64,000 bases of DNA from Bacillus sp. 103mf (GCF_900116295.1 NZ_FPAF01000004.1:124001-188000); one strand, 5' to 3'; positions 8,651-17,273 are shown, numbered from the stretch's first letter. The notes: generated by a model from the letters alone, not told the origin. Numbers and translations: made by a program.

Positions 8651-9001
8651 GTTATATCAAATCCTTATTTATTTCTTTTATAGTATGAATGAAAGAAAAT
8701 AAAATATATCTATTATTTATTTTAAAATGAGTTTATATAAAATACAATATTTATTCTAAATCATAGAAAATCACACATTTTCTATAGTTTAAAATTCATT
8801 TGTAAAATTTATATTTTGTAAGTTGAATTAAAATAATATAAAATTTAATTTAAAAACAAAAAGAAATTAAGTATGTTTGTAATATACTTATAGTTTCGTA
8901 TTTACATGTGATATAATAAATTTATACTGTATAACATTTATCTTTTAAGTTCTATTTTCATATAAATTATATTTAGTTTTGATTAGAAAGGATTTATTTT
9001 T
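8651..9001. other. AT-rich divergent intergenic region
   Basis: About 350 bp between the recombinase and the HTH gene. It is extremely AT-rich with several A/T-only runs and must hold both promoters. GAAAGGA at 8989 is the ribosome site of the downstream gene. I see no clear operator or core-site inverted repeat. Confidence 0.5.
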
Positions 9002-9985
9002 ATGTACGATCAAACATACGAACAATATATGGATACAAATGAGGTAAAAGAATATTTACGTATTTCAAATTTCACATTTAAGAAATTAATGAAGGAACAT
9101 AAATTAACGCCAATTAATAAAGCTACGTGGCGATTGGATGGAAGTTTTTTGTTTCGAAAAAATGAGGTTACTGCATTACAACCTCAATTATGTATAGAAG
9201 GAATGACATTAAACCAAGCAAGTAAACAGTTTCATATTAGTATGTATCAATTATGGAAATGGATTGAAGAAGAGAAGTTGTCCTATACAATTCAAATGCA
9301 TAGAAATAAAGAAACAAAGTTTGTACAAGAAGAAGATGTAAAGAATCTGGCTGAAAAATTAGATGATACCAATAGTCTTTATACATATTCTCGAAAATAT
9401 AATGTTGTTTTATTTCAAAAGTTTATACAAGGGAATACAATTGCCCGTATAACCTCCATTCCAAAACGGGGAGATATTATTGTAACAGATGAATTTGGAA
9501 ATGAAATGACATTGCAGCAGGCAAAAGAAGGGGGCTTTTTTGCAGCATATCAATTATCAGACAAGCCAAGAAGCCACCATCAAAAATTCATTAAGTTTCG
9601 CTTTTTGAAAACACATAATTTACGAAACGATATTTTTCAGCGAATAGATTTCTTATTGCAATATGTTTCGCCACGAAACCTTCGAATTTCAGAAGAACAC
9701 AATTTTTGGATCGTTGAAATTCGCCAATCGCTTATTCAAGTTCCTATACAAATTCAACAAGAGTGGATCGATTCTCTTATACCATATATAATAGAAGGAA
9801 AATTAGCAAAACGCCCCAATAATAGTATTTACTTAGATAGCAATAGTGTCACGAAAAGCATTGTACTATCTTCATCAGAGTATCAATCTATCTCAAATAT
9901 TGTAAATGAAGAAAAGATTTCAATAGAGGATTTTATTACTTCAGCAATCCGTGAAAAATTAGATCGGTACATGATGAAAAACTAA
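9002..9985 (+). CDS. HTH-domain protein divergent from recombinase
   Basis: 327 residues, ATG behind GAAAGGATT. Two successive excisionase/MerR-like helix-turn-helix units: residues about 10-50 (MDTNEVKEYLRISNFTFKKL) and about 75-115 (MTLNQASKQFHISMYQLWKW). The remainder is of unknown fold. The tandem HTH arrangement beside a recombinase suggests a directionality or regulatory partner, but this is inference. I do not recognise a named family. Confidence 0.75.
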   Translation: MYDQTYEQYMDTNEVKEYLRISNFTFKKLMKEHKLTPINKATWRLDGSFLFRKNEVTALQPQLCIEGMTLNQASKQFHISMYQLWKWIEEEKLSYTIQMHRNKETKFVQEEDVKNLAEKLDDTNSLYTYSRKYNVVLFQKFIQGNTIARITSIPKRGDIIVTDEFGNEMTLQQAKEGGFFAAYQLSDKPRSHHQKFIKFRFLKTHNLRNDIFQRIDFLLQYVSPRNLRISEEHNFWIVEIRQSLIQVPIQIQQEWIDSLIPYIIEGKLAKRPNNSIYLDSNSVTKSIVLSSSEYQSISNIVNEEKISIEDFITSAIREKLDRYMMKN

Positions 9986-10017
9986 AAGGCTTATCATATT
10001 GTTGATAAGCCTTTTTA
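9985..10017 (+). terminator. Terminator
   Basis: Arms AAAAGGCTTATC and GATAAGCCTTTTT, loop about 7 bases, directly after the HTH gene stop. Confidence 0.85.
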
Positions 10018-10252
10018 TATACAAAAATATCCAATTATTATTAAAAATGACCTTTCAGATTCGTTTTTAAGAGGAAATGAAGTGGAAAGTAATACGATAA
10101 GGTTTAATTTCTATAAAATTCTTTAAAGGGCCTTATAGGAGTCTTAAATTAATTTTGTCCTGTTTAAACCCGCAAATAGTTTACATAATAATTTTATGAA
10201 GCAGAATATTATATAAAATAGCGAAGAATAGATAACATTTTCTTATACCTCT

Positions 10253-10264
10253 TGATAATGATAA
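10253..10264 (+). promoter_or_regulatory. Possible Fur-type half sites before the PfpI gene
   Basis: GATAATGATAAT matches the first 12 positions of the classic 19-bp Fur box, but the 3' third (ATTATGT) matches poorly. It lies about 60 bp before the start at 10325. The rest of the 10018-10320 gap shows nothing else recognisable. Confidence 0.3.
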
Positions 10265-10324
10265 TATTATGTAATTATTTTGCAAACTCATTTATCATGG
10301 ATGCTATAAATGGGGGGGATAATA

Positions 10325-10927
10325 ATGAATATTCAAATCGTATTATTTGATGGATTTGACGAATTAGATGCGATAGGACCATATGAAGTATTGAAACGTG
10401 CAAATGAATTTGGAGCAAATTTCGATGTAAAAATGGTTTCATTACATTTGAATTCGGTGACTGGATTTTATGGTTTAATAGTGGAAGTCAATGATTTTCT
10501 TAGCGAAGACAATTGTCCGGATATTTTAATTGTACCAGGAGGCGGATGGAACCATAAAGGTGAGAAAGGAGCACGAATAGAAGCAGATAAAGGTGTGTTA
10601 CCTGAATATATTGCTAAGTTTTATAAGCAAGGTGCTATTATCGCTGGTGTTTGTACAGGTGGAATGTTAATGGCTGTTTCAGGAATTACAGCAGGACACA
10701 AAACTACAACGCATTATCTTGCGCAAAAAGAAATGGAATCATACGGTTGCAAGGTATTAGGGGATAGAGTTGTAGATGATCATGAAATTATAACAGCAAG
10801 AGGAGTAACATCCGGCATCGATTTAGCTCTATGGATTATTGAACGTTTTGTAAGTTCTGAAATAGCGGATTCCGTTGAAAGAAGACTGGAATATGAAAAA
10901 AGAGGTACGGTATGGAGAAGAACATAA
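10325..10927 (+). CDS. DJ-1/PfpI family protein
   Basis: 200 residues. ATG 10325 is preferred: a GGGGGGG site lies 6 bp upstream, and ATG 10310 overlaps it. The class-I glutamine amidotransferase-like fold is evident from ILIVPGGGW, the nucleophile elbow AGVCTGGMLMA (Cys) and a following His in TTTHYLA. Members include intracellular proteases, glyoxalases and isonitrile hydratase-like enzymes. The substrate cannot be told here. A terminator follows. Confidence 0.88.
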   Translation: MNIQIVLFDGFDELDAIGPYEVLKRANEFGANFDVKMVSLHLNSVTGFYGLIVEVNDFLSEDNCPDILIVPGGGWNHKGEKGARIEADKGVLPEYIAKFYKQGAIIAGVCTGGMLMAVSGITAGHKTTTHYLAQKEMESYGCKVLGDRVVDDHEIITARGVTSGIDLALWIIERFVSSEIADSVERRLEYEKRGTVWRRT

Positions 10928-10965
10928 TTTTAATTTGCAGAAGAAATAAGTAAATTTTTAGAGGG

Positions 10966-10998
10966 AATCAGTACTTTATAATGAAGTGCTGATTTTTT
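10966..10998 (+). terminator. Terminator after PfpI gene
   Basis: Arms AATCAGTACTT and AAGTGCTGATT with ATAATG-type loop, followed by TTTTTATTT. Confidence 0.75.
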
Positions 10999-11020
10999 AT
11001 TTATCCCGCTATTCATTGGC
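10998..11020 (-). repeat. Terminal fragment of a cereus-group repeat
   Basis: TTATCCCGCTATTC is identical to the end of the repeat at 3357-3410. The rest of the element is absent. Confidence 0.4.
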
Positions 11021-11083
11021 TACAAAAAAGTGAAAAAAATATCTTTACTAATGAAAATATAGATTTCTATACATGAGAATAAA

Positions 11084-11125
11084 TGATATAATTTCAATTA
11101 AGGTGTAATATTACACCTTAATTGA
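11084..11125 (+). promoter_or_regulatory. Extended -10 promoter overlapped by a 32-bp perfect palindrome
   Basis: TGATATAAT (11084-11092) is an extended -10 box. From 11094 to 11125 the sequence is a perfect inverted repeat without spacer: half-site TCAATTAAGGTGTAAT. The predicted transcription start lies inside its 5' half and the ribosome binding site directly follows. This is where a repressor operator would sit. It drives the broken FAD-oxidase gene at 11140. Confidence 0.7.
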
Positions 11126-11139
11126 AGGGGGAGGATATA

Positions 11140-11655
11140 TTGAAAAGCACTAAGCTGATAATTTCTCTAGTGATATATACAAGTTTACTAACTGTATCTA
11201 TACATACATATACAAAACAACTAGCGCAACCTGTTATAGCAGATGCCGGACGGCTACTTCCGACAAAGGTTAAGAGAATAGAGAGTGTTGAAGATGAAAA
11301 GAAATTACAACAATTTGTTCGGTATGCAAATGCTTCAAATGAAAAACTCTCTATTGCGGGGATGCAGCATACGCAAGGTGGTCATACATACTATCCAAAT
11401 GGCACTGTTTTAGATATGAAAAGTTACAATAAAATATTGGGGTTTAATCCAGAGCAAAAAAGAATAAAAGTACAGAGCGGTGCAACGTGGAATGACATTC
11501 AAAAAGTAATTAATCCATATGGTCTTGCGATTCAAGTTATGCAATCACAAAATATCTTCACGATTGGAACGATTTTTTATGTCGCTTCTATTCTATATAT
11601 GATAAGTGGAATCGTACTATGGCTCACTAACAACGAAACAACATATAACCGATAA
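11140..11655 (+). pseudogene. FAD-binding oxidoreductase, truncated by internal deletion and fused to a membrane tail
   Basis: TTG start with GGGGGAGGAT upstream, then a signal/anchor segment (LIISLVIYTSLLTVSIH) and the beginning of a PCMH-type FAD-binding domain: LSIAGMQHTQGGHTYYPNG and VQSGATWNDIQKVI. Full-length family members exceed 400 residues. Here the frame leaves the family after NIFTIG (about residue 145) and continues into a hydrophobic tail (FYVASILYMISGIVLWL) that looks like the C-terminus of a different membrane protein. An internal deletion joining two genes is the simplest explanation. Oxidase activity is very unlikely. Confidence 0.75.
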
Positions 11656-11682
11656 CATTTGTTTTCGGTTATATGTTGTTTG
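11636..11682. terminator. Long hairpin terminator
   Basis: Arms AACAACATATAACCGA and TCGGTTATATGTTGTT. It spans the stop codon of the FAD remnant and lies between convergent genes. Confidence 0.75.
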
Positions 11683-11689
11683 CGAACGT

Positions 11690-12451
11690 TTAATTCACAT
11701 TTAAGTGTTGTAAAAACAACGTAGCTGATACGTAGCGCTTTGCTAATTTTTGTACATAAGCAGTATGAACAGATAACGTTGCAATAACAATTGCATTTCG
11801 AATTGCTTCGCGTTGTTCCTTGTTTATATGCTCAATTTTAGCTGCCAACTGATCAGCATTTTCTTTAATAGTTTGTTCAATGGTATAAATTGTATTCGTT
11901 GTATTGAATTGAATGAAACCTCGTTGATTTAATTTTTCAAATAGAGAAGAGTAAAAAACATATAATTGAATCGGGTTAATTAAATCGTCATTACGATCGG
12001 CAGGGTCATTCACAATAAGCTTTAACAACTTTCGAATGGAGTCAAAATCGAGCGCTGTTTTTAAATCTTCTACAATAAATAATAAGGCCGCTTGTTCAAT
12101 TGAATATTTTTTTCCTTTTTGCGGAGAACCAATCATTTCTTTTATATCGCGTTTCACCCAATTTTGCAGTGCGGTAACAGAAAAGTTAGTATTTTCAATT
12201 TGATTCCCAAGAGCTACAATTTCATTTAAAGAGAATCCAATATCCGTTTCTTCTATTTTAATAAGCTTTTCGAAAATAGGTGCTAGTGCAGTTGTAATAA
12301 TGGCTGTAAAACTTTGACCGTTCTCAATATCTTCTTTATGTGACTTTGCCCAGGCTTCTTGTAAAATTGCAAGAGGCTTTTTTGTATCCCATCCTCTAAG
12401 AGAAAGAAGGAGCATCGCCATTTCGTTTCGTGTGAGATGAAATGTTTCCAT
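11690..12451 (-). CDS. DUF1836 domain protein
   Basis: 253 residues, ATG with TTGGAGGTG upstream. The mid-region (FSVTALQNWVKRDIKEMI, KKYSIEQAALLFIVEDLK) is the MerR-like helix-turn-helix of DUF1836 proteins. A helical C-terminal half ends VQKLAKRYVSATLFLQHLNVN. Proteins of this family are presumed regulators. The divergent region carries a paired inverted motif (GTTCTTATGAAC), a candidate autoregulatory site. A divergent membrane-protein operon begins at 12714. Confidence 0.85.
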   Translation of the reverse strand: METFHLTRNEMAMLLLSLRGWDTKKPLAILQEAWAKSHKEDIENGQSFTAIITTALAPIFEKLIKIEETDIGFSLNEIVALGNQIENTNFSVTALQNWVKRDIKEMIGSPQKGKKYSIEQAALLFIVEDLKTALDFDSIRKLLKLIVNDPADRNDDLINPIQLYVFYSSLFEKLNQRGFIQFNTTNTIYTIEQTIKENADQLAAKIEHINKEQREAIRNAIVIATLSVHTAYVQKLAKRYVSATLFLQHLNVN

Positions 12452-12475
12452 CTTTTCACCTCCAATAATATAAAA

Positions 12476-12619
12476 GTTCTTATGAACTTATATTATGCAT
12501 TGCTATATGTAAAGTCAATTGTATTTTTATAATTTCTCTTATAGTTGAACAAATTAACAATCATAAAAATTTACTCTTGATTATTATAGAAAAAGTTCAT
12601 ATAATAAGTTCATAAGAAC
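12476..12619. promoter_or_regulatory. Pair of inverted GTTC-N4-GAAC motifs in divergent promoter region
   Basis: GTTCTTATGAAC at 12476-12487 and GTTCATAAGAAC at 12608-12619 are exact reverse complements of each other and each is a near-palindrome. The matching extends outward (ACTTATATTAT against ATAATAAGT). They flank the AT-rich space between DUF1836 and the 12714 operon, as expected of operators that can be looped together. Confidence 0.5.
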
Positions 12620-12713
12620 CTCTTGAAACACCTTAAAAACAATCTATCTTTTCATAATTTAAGAGAATGATAGATGTTATATACATTTATAGTAGAAGGA
12701 GAATGAATCGTAT

Positions 12714-13166
12714 ATGTTAAAGAAAATCGTTACAATATTGACAGCGTTTATGTTTGTCTTTGCTGCTAGTAGTTTCGTATCAGTAGATAGTGCTTACGCA
12801 AAAAGCTACAAATCTGGTAAAAAATCATTTACTCCAAGTTCAGGTCAAACACAAAAATCAAAAGTAGATTTGAACAAAAAAGATTCTAATGTAAATGCAA
12901 ATAAAACAACAGATTCAAAAACAAAAGCAACAAATACAGCACCAAAAAGTAATAAAGGAAGCTTTATGAAAGGTCTTTTACTTGGTGGTCTTGGTGGTTT
13001 ATTAATGGGAAGCTTATTTGCTAACATGGGAGCTCTTGGTTCTGTATTAGCATTTATGGTGAATATGCTAGTAATGGCTGGTATTATAATGCTAGCGGTT
13101 CGCGCATTCAAATATTTTAAAAATCAACGTAAGAAACAGGTGGAAGAAGCTGCATGGAAACGATAA
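12714..13166 (+). CDS. Exported membrane protein, YxcD-partner
   Basis: 150 residues, ATG behind AGAAGGAGAATG. A signal peptide ends at SAYA-KSYKSG (about residue 29). Next comes a Lys/Ser/Thr/Asn-rich linker, then a glycine-rich membrane segment (GLLLGGLGGLLMGSLFANMG) and a second one (VLAFMVNMLVMAGIIMLAV), with a basic cytosolic tail. The layout resembles Tim44-like small membrane proteins of bacilli. It overlaps the YxcD gene by 13 bp, so the two are coupled. Function unknown. Confidence 0.8.
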   Translation: MLKKIVTILTAFMFVFAASSFVSVDSAYAKSYKSGKKSFTPSSGQTQKSKVDLNKKDSNVNANKTTDSKTKATNTAPKSNKGSFMKGLLLGGLGGLLMGSLFANMGALGSVLAFMVNMLVMAGIIMLAVRAFKYFKNQRKKQVEEAAWKR

Positions 13167-13462
13167 AAATCTCTGAACAAGAGCTAATCAATGCACTCTG
13201 TGTATATATTGCCCAAAAACGTCAAGTTGCCCCGGAACAAGTCCTGGTGGAATTGATGTACGATGATGATTACGGTTTCTCAGCTGAAGTAGAAGTAAAC
13301 GGCCGTCAGCAAATTTTAATTCAGGCAAATTTAATCGAAGCACTTCGCTTATGGCTTGATATGGAATATAACATTAATCCGTTTGCTGCAAGACTACAGC
13401 TTGAGTTACATGATGAAGAAGGTATTATTGCGTTTGCGAATTTAAATAATTCTTATGAGTAA
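13154..13462 (+). CDS. yxcD: YxcD family (DUF2653) protein
   Basis: 102 residues, ATG inside the end of the previous gene with a GGTGGAAG site. The acidic product begins METIKISEQELINALCVYIA, contains VELMYDDDYGFSAEVEVNGR and ends ELHDEEGIIAFANLNN, a layout I recognise from YxcD (DUF2653). No membrane segment. Likely a soluble partner of the membrane protein encoded just upstream. The molecular role is unknown. Confidence 0.85.
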   Translation: METIKISEQELINALCVYIAQKRQVAPEQVLVELMYDDDYGFSAEVEVNGRQQILIQANLIEALRLWLDMEYNINPFAARLQLELHDEEGIIAFANLNNSYE

Positions 13463-13465
13463 TAA

Positions 13466-13508
13466 AAAAACAGCTGTTGAGATGTAACAATCTCAGCAGC
13501 TGTTTTTA
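13466..13508 (+). terminator. Terminator after yxcD
   Basis: AAACAGCTGTTGAGAT and ATCTCAGCAGCTGTTT arms, then TTTATG. The ATG of the small peptide ORF at 13508 directly follows. Confidence 0.8.
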
Positions 13509-13636
13509 TGTTTGTAAAAGAGTATAAAGGTTGCATTGATCAAGGGTGCTCTGATAAGGAGCTCTTAAAAGTTTGCGGCGTTGCAGCAGCGTTTGCTGGC
13601 GGAGCTGCGATGAGTCAAGCTGTTACACTTGTGTAA
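13508..13636 (+). CDS. Candidate 42-aa peptide
   Basis: A short ATG frame not otherwise accounted for. The N-terminal half is charged with two Cys (MFVKEYKGCIDQGCSDKELL) and the C-terminal half is a Gly/Ala-rich hydrophobic stretch (VCGVAAAFAGGAAMSQAVT). Codon composition is more GC-rich than the neighbours. It lies between two strong terminators and has no obvious Shine-Dalgarno, so expression is doubtful. The architecture resembles small bacteriocin or membrane-active peptides, but there is no processing or immunity gene beside it. Confidence 0.3.
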   Translation: MFVKEYKGCIDQGCSDKELLKVCGVAAAFAGGAAMSQAVTLV

Positions 13637-13669
13637 CAATGCATGGAAGAATTGCGTTAACAAACATGT

Positions 13670-13704
13670 TAATAAAACACCTTCATCAAGAAGGTGTTTT
13701 ATTA
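13670..13704. terminator. Terminator of the alpha/beta hydrolase gene
   Basis: AATAAAACACCTTC and GAAGGTGTTTTATT arms. It overlaps the last codons of the minus-strand hydrolase. Confidence 0.75.
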
Positions 13705-14510
13705 CTATCTATAGATTGAATAAAGGTATCTACCATTTTATTAAAACGGTCCGCTTCTTCTAAAAATGGACAATGGCAGCTATCTTCAAAAATGATAAGT
13801 TGAGAATTTTTGAGGTGCTTGTGTAAATGCTCGCCTGCTGCAACAGGAATGAGCTTTTCTTCTCTACCAAAACAAAGTAAAGTAGGAATCGTAATTTGAG
13901 CTAGGTAGTCTCGATAATCCACAACAGACTGGTCGAACAAAATAGCACTTGCAATAGACTCTGGAATTGTAGTTACTTCTTTTAATATCCACTCAAAATC
14001 ATCTTCAGAAAGAGGATGTTTGAACATTAATGATATAAATTCTTGTAGGAAGCCGATTCGATTCATTTGCATTTCTCGCATAATATGAATAAGGGCAGGG
14101 AAATCAAAAGCTCCAATAGGAAAATCATCCCATTTAAAATCAGAGGCTAATTCATCTACAATAACAGAGGCTTTCACATTGCTTTCACCAAATTGTTTTA
14201 CATATTCCCAAACAACAAATGCCCCCATAGACCAACCAACTAATACAACGTTCTCAAGAGATAATTTTTTGATAAATGCATGTAGATCGCAAGCATAGTT
14301 TGCAATAGTATGCCCAGATTGAACATGTGAAGAACGGCCATGACTTCGTAAATCCAGTGAAATCGCGCGGTGGTTTTCACTAAAATACGGTAGTTGTTTA
14401 TGAAAAAAGCGACTGCTCATCCAAACTCCGTGTACGAATATAATTGGGGTTCCCTGGCCTTGGTCTTCATAATATATATTCACGTCATTATCAAGTTTGA
14501 TATAAGGCAT
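13686..14510 (-). CDS. Alpha/beta hydrolase
   Basis: 274 residues from ATG 14510, chosen because AAAAGGAGG lies 9 bp upstream. A 7-codon longer frame would cover that site. Fold markers: oxyanion region FVHGVWMSS, LDLRSHGRS, nucleophile elbow VGWSMGAFV (Ser), late Asp region in CFGREEKLIP and catalytic His in DSCHCPFLEE. A soluble esterase, peroxidase-like or lactonase-type enzyme. The substrate cannot be inferred from its neighbours, which are unrelated. Confidence 0.9.
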   Translation of the reverse strand: MPYIKLDNDVNIYYEDQGQGTPIIFVHGVWMSSRFFHKQLPYFSENHRAISLDLRSHGRSSHVQSGHTIANYACDLHAFIKKLSLENVVLVGWSMGAFVVWEYVKQFGESNVKASVIVDELASDFKWDDFPIGAFDFPALIHIMREMQMNRIGFLQEFISLMFKHPLSEDDFEWILKEVTTIPESIASAILFDQSVVDYRDYLAQITIPTLLCFGREEKLIPVAAGEHLHKHLKNSQLIIFEDSCHCPFLEEADRFNKMVDTFIQSIDSNKTPS

Positions 14511-14758
14511 GTTCGTGAACCTCCTTTTCACAGAAAAAATAAGTTTATATATTCGAAAATATGCTTTATTGCAGTTATGTATTCAAAGCTTTAAAAAAAA
14601 TACCATCGACTTTCTTTGCGAAATAGTCTTATACATCGGTACAGAATCTCCATTTTTTACGTAATTTTAAAAGAAACCTCGATTATTTCTAAAAAAATTC
14701 GCCTAAAATATTGTCATATCCTGTCCTTTAAGATATCCTTTTGTAGAGAGGTGAAATC

Positions 14759-15691
14759 ATGGAAAAAATACTTATTTTCGGGCATAAAAACCCAGATACA
14801 GATGCAATTTGTTCTGCAATTGCATATGCAGAGCTAAAGAAAGAATTAGGAATGGATGCTGAGCCTGTTCGTTTAGGTGAAATCAGCGGTGAAACACAAT
14901 TTGCTTTAGATTATTTTAAAGTAGAAGGACCACGTTTTGTTGAAACAGTAGCAAACGAAGTGGACAATGTTATTTTAGTTGATCATAACGAACGTCAACA
15001 AAGTGCGAATGATATCGAATCTGTTCGTGTATTAGAAGTAATCGATCACCATCGTATTGCTAACTTTGAAACAAGCGATCCTTTATACTATCGTTGTGAG
15101 CCTGTTGGTTGTACAGCTACAATTTTAAATAAAATGTACAAAGAAAACGGCGTTGCAATTCGTAAAGAAGTTGCAGGATTAATGTTATCTGCAATCATTT
15201 CCGATTCTTTACTATTTAAATCTCCAACTTGCACAGAACAAGATGTAGCAGCAGCTCGTGAATTAGCAGAAATCGCTGGTGTAGATGCGGAAAGCTACGG
15301 ATTAGAAATGTTAAAAGCTGGCGCAGATTTAAGCGGTAAAACAATGGAACAATTAATTTCCCTTGACGCAAAAGAATTCCAAATGGGCGATGCTAAAGTT
15401 GAAATTGCACAAGTAAACGCTGTTGATACAAATGACGTTCTTGTACATCAAGCAGAATTAGAAAAAGTAATCTCTGCAGTAGTAGAAGAAAAAGGTTTAG
15501 ATCTATTCTTATTTGTTGTTACAGATATTTTAACAAACGATTCTGTGGGCCTTGCAATCGGTAAAGCAACACAAGTTGTTGAAAAAGCATACAATGTAAC
15601 ATTAGAAAACAATACAGCTACTTTAAAAGGTGTTGTATCTCGTAAAAAACAAATTGTTCCTGTATTAACAGAAACATTCCAAACTCTATAA
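14759..15691 (+). CDS. ppaC: Manganese-dependent inorganic pyrophosphatase
   Basis: 310 residues, normal for family II (DHH) pyrophosphatases. Metal-binding motifs in order: [21 protein letters not shown], the DHH signature in [10 protein letters not shown] and, at the C-terminus, SRKKQIVP, which binds pyrophosphate. Hydrolyses PPi to two phosphates, driving biosynthesis. A single gene with GAGAGGTG as ribosome site and its own terminator at 15711. Codon use (uniform, A/T-ending and strongly biased) suggests high expression. Confidence 0.97.
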   Translation: MEKILIFGHKNPDTDAICSAIAYAELKKELGMDAEPVRLGEISGETQFALDYFKVEGPRFVETVANEVDNVILVDHNERQQSANDIESVRVLEVIDHHRIANFETSDPLYYRCEPVGCTATILNKMYKENGVAIRKEVAGLMLSAIISDSLLFKSPTCTEQDVAAARELAEIAGVDAESYGLEMLKAGADLSGKTMEQLISLDAKEFQMGDAKVEIAQVNAVDTNDVLVHQAELEKVISAVVEEKGLDLFLFVVTDILTNDSVGLAIGKATQVVEKAYNVTLENNTATLKGVVSRKKQIVPVLTETFQTL

Positions 15692-15710
15692 GAGCAGCTT
15701 TGGACGAAAA

Positions 15711-15752
15711 GGAAAGAACAAGCAGATATACAGTCTACTTGTTCTTTTTTTG
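15711..15752 (+). terminator. ppaC terminator
   Basis: AAAGAACAAGCAGA and TCTACTTGTTCTTT arms with a long T-run. Confidence 0.8.
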
Positions 15753-15887
15753 TTTTTAGGAAGCATAAAATTTCGGATATTAAAGTCTGTTATTTTAATG
15801 TTCGTATAGGAAAGATGGAAATTGGTTAGGGAGAAAAGAAAAACCTGATATTTTTATCTGTGAATGAAAAATGCTATGATTTTATTG

Positions 15888-16080
15888 CTATATAAATCAA
15901 ATTAAAAAACCGACATAAAACCATTCTTTTTCGGTGGGCGAGAGCATCTGGTCATGCATAGAAGCGATCAGTAACTTTTCCTGCCACATGCAAATTAAAA
16001 TAAAGGGAGAAAGCAAGTGCAGACTCCTTTTGTTCTGAATATCCGCAATCTTATATGTCAAAAAATAAAATAGATCCATA
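15888..16080 (+). repeat. bcr-like repeat, copy 3
   Basis: CTATATAAATCAAATTAAAA, GGGCGAGAGCATCTGGTCAT, GCATAGAAGCGATCAG, CCTGCCACATGCAAATTAA and GGGAGAAAGCAAGT follow in the family order. The distal segment has diverged. Confidence 0.75.
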
Positions 16081-16169
16081 TAATTACTTATGTTATTTCT
16101 TAAAAGTAATAATGAAAAAATAAAGCAATTTATATAGGATTGAGAGAGAAAAGAGGTAAGAAAATACCA

Positions 16170-16622
16170 ATGAAAAGACTATGCATAATTCCATGTGGGA
16201 AAAAGAAGATTTGGGATAAGTGTCCTGATATAGGGCCGACAGAAGCGAGAGAAGTGTACATTAGTCCATTCGGAAAAGCTTGTCAAGCGTATGCTTCTCA
16301 ATTTTTTACACACTGGGTTATTTTATCCGCAAAGCATGGATTTCTACTGCCAACCGATATAGTGAAAGAAAACTATGATCTTGCTTTTCATTCGAAAAGT
16401 AGTGAGATTATTCATATAGAACAACTAAAAAAACAGGTGATGGATAAAAACTTGCTAGACTTTGATGAAATTGTTCTGCTTGCAGGCAAGAAGCATAAAA
16501 AAGTAGTGACAAAGTTATATCCAAAAGAGATTATTTCTTATCCATTAGAAGGCTGTAAAGGGATTGGATATATGTTGCAGAGGCTGAAGAGGGCAGTTGA
16601 AAATCATAAGGAGATTCAGTAA
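16170..16622 (+). CDS. DUF6884-like protein
   Basis: 150 residues from ATG 16170 with AAGAGGTAAG upstream. The N-terminus LCIIPCGKKKIWDK, then YISPFGKACQAYA and VILSAKHGFLLP, form a Rossmann-like nucleoside-processing pattern that I associate with DUF6884, a family distantly related to YaaA/DNA glycosylase-like proteins. The conserved Cys-Gly-Lys-Lys-Lys and Ser-Ala-Lys-His motifs are intact. Followed 75 bp later by an SMI1/KNR4 gene. Activity unknown. Confidence 0.75.
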   Translation: MKRLCIIPCGKKKIWDKCPDIGPTEAREVYISPFGKACQAYASQFFTHWVILSAKHGFLLPTDIVKENYDLAFHSKSSEIIHIEQLKKQVMDKNLLDFDEIVLLAGKKHKKVVTKLYPKEIISYPLEGCKGIGYMLQRLKRAVENHKEIQ

Positions 16623-16697
16623 AGGTGTAATAAAGGTGTTGTGTATTGTTAGAAATATAGGCTGATAAGGCGAAAAACTAGATGAGGAGATAGTAAA

Positions 16698-17078
16698 ATG
16701 TCCTACAAAAATGAAATTGATAAATTGCTATGTATGCTCGAGCGGTTAGAAACTCATGAGGTAGAAATATTAGATATTACAGAAGAAATGATGCCTGTTT
16801 ATATATTTTCTAGAGATGAGTTTGAAGAAGGACAATTAGGTTATAGTGTAGGATTAGAGAATGAATCTCTTATTGGAAACGAAAAAGGAGATTGGAAAGA
16901 AAGCTGGTTTGTTATCGGATACGAGGAGTTAATGGGTGATCCATTTTTTGTTGATGTAAAAGATGTTAATTTCCCGGTGTATACAGCTGAACATGGAATG
17001 GGGGAGTGGGAGCCGCTTTTATATAGTAATTCACTAGAAGAATTTTTAGCTGAATTAACATATCGAGAGGAAGATTAA
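16698..17078 (+). CDS. SMI1/KNR4 (SUKH) family protein
   Basis: 126 residues, ATG behind GATGAGGAGAT. The second half carries the SUKH signature: SWFVIGYEELMGDPFFVDV, then FPVYTAEHGMGEWEP and the closing SLEEFLAEL. Such proteins commonly act as immunity proteins to secreted or contact-delivered toxins. No toxin gene is adjacent, so this is an orphan immunity-type gene or serves another function. Confidence 0.75.
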   Translation: MSYKNEIDKLLCMLERLETHEVEILDITEEMMPVYIFSRDEFEEGQLGYSVGLENESLIGNEKGDWKESWFVIGYEELMGDPFFVDVKDVNFPVYTAEHGMGEWEPLLYSNSLEEFLAELTYREED

Positions 17079-17117
17079 TAATTATATAAATCCATTTTAA
17101 TGTTCCAACACATATGT

Positions 17118-17271
17118 CACTGCTATACAAAACACAATATGCCCGCTACTGACTTGCTCCTTTTGTTTAAAACATGGCATGTGGCAGAAGGCCCTGACCA
17201 CTTCTATGCACGGCCAGTCGCCCACGCCCTCCCATAAGAAGGAGAGCGGTTTTATATTTTGTATATATAAA
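17118..17271 (-). repeat. bcr-like repeat, copy 4
   Basis: Reverse-oriented copy: TTTGTTTAAAACATGGCATG, TGGCAGAAGGCCCTGACCA, CTTCTATGCACGGCCAG and terminal TTTGTATATATAAAT. The target-proximal segment ACACAATATGCCCGCTACT replaces the usual TATTCTGCATAG. Confidence 0.75.
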
Positions 17272-17273
17272 TG

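Noticed and set aside
15897-16079. 60-codon minus-strand frame
   Set aside because: It lies wholly inside bcr-like repeat copy 3.
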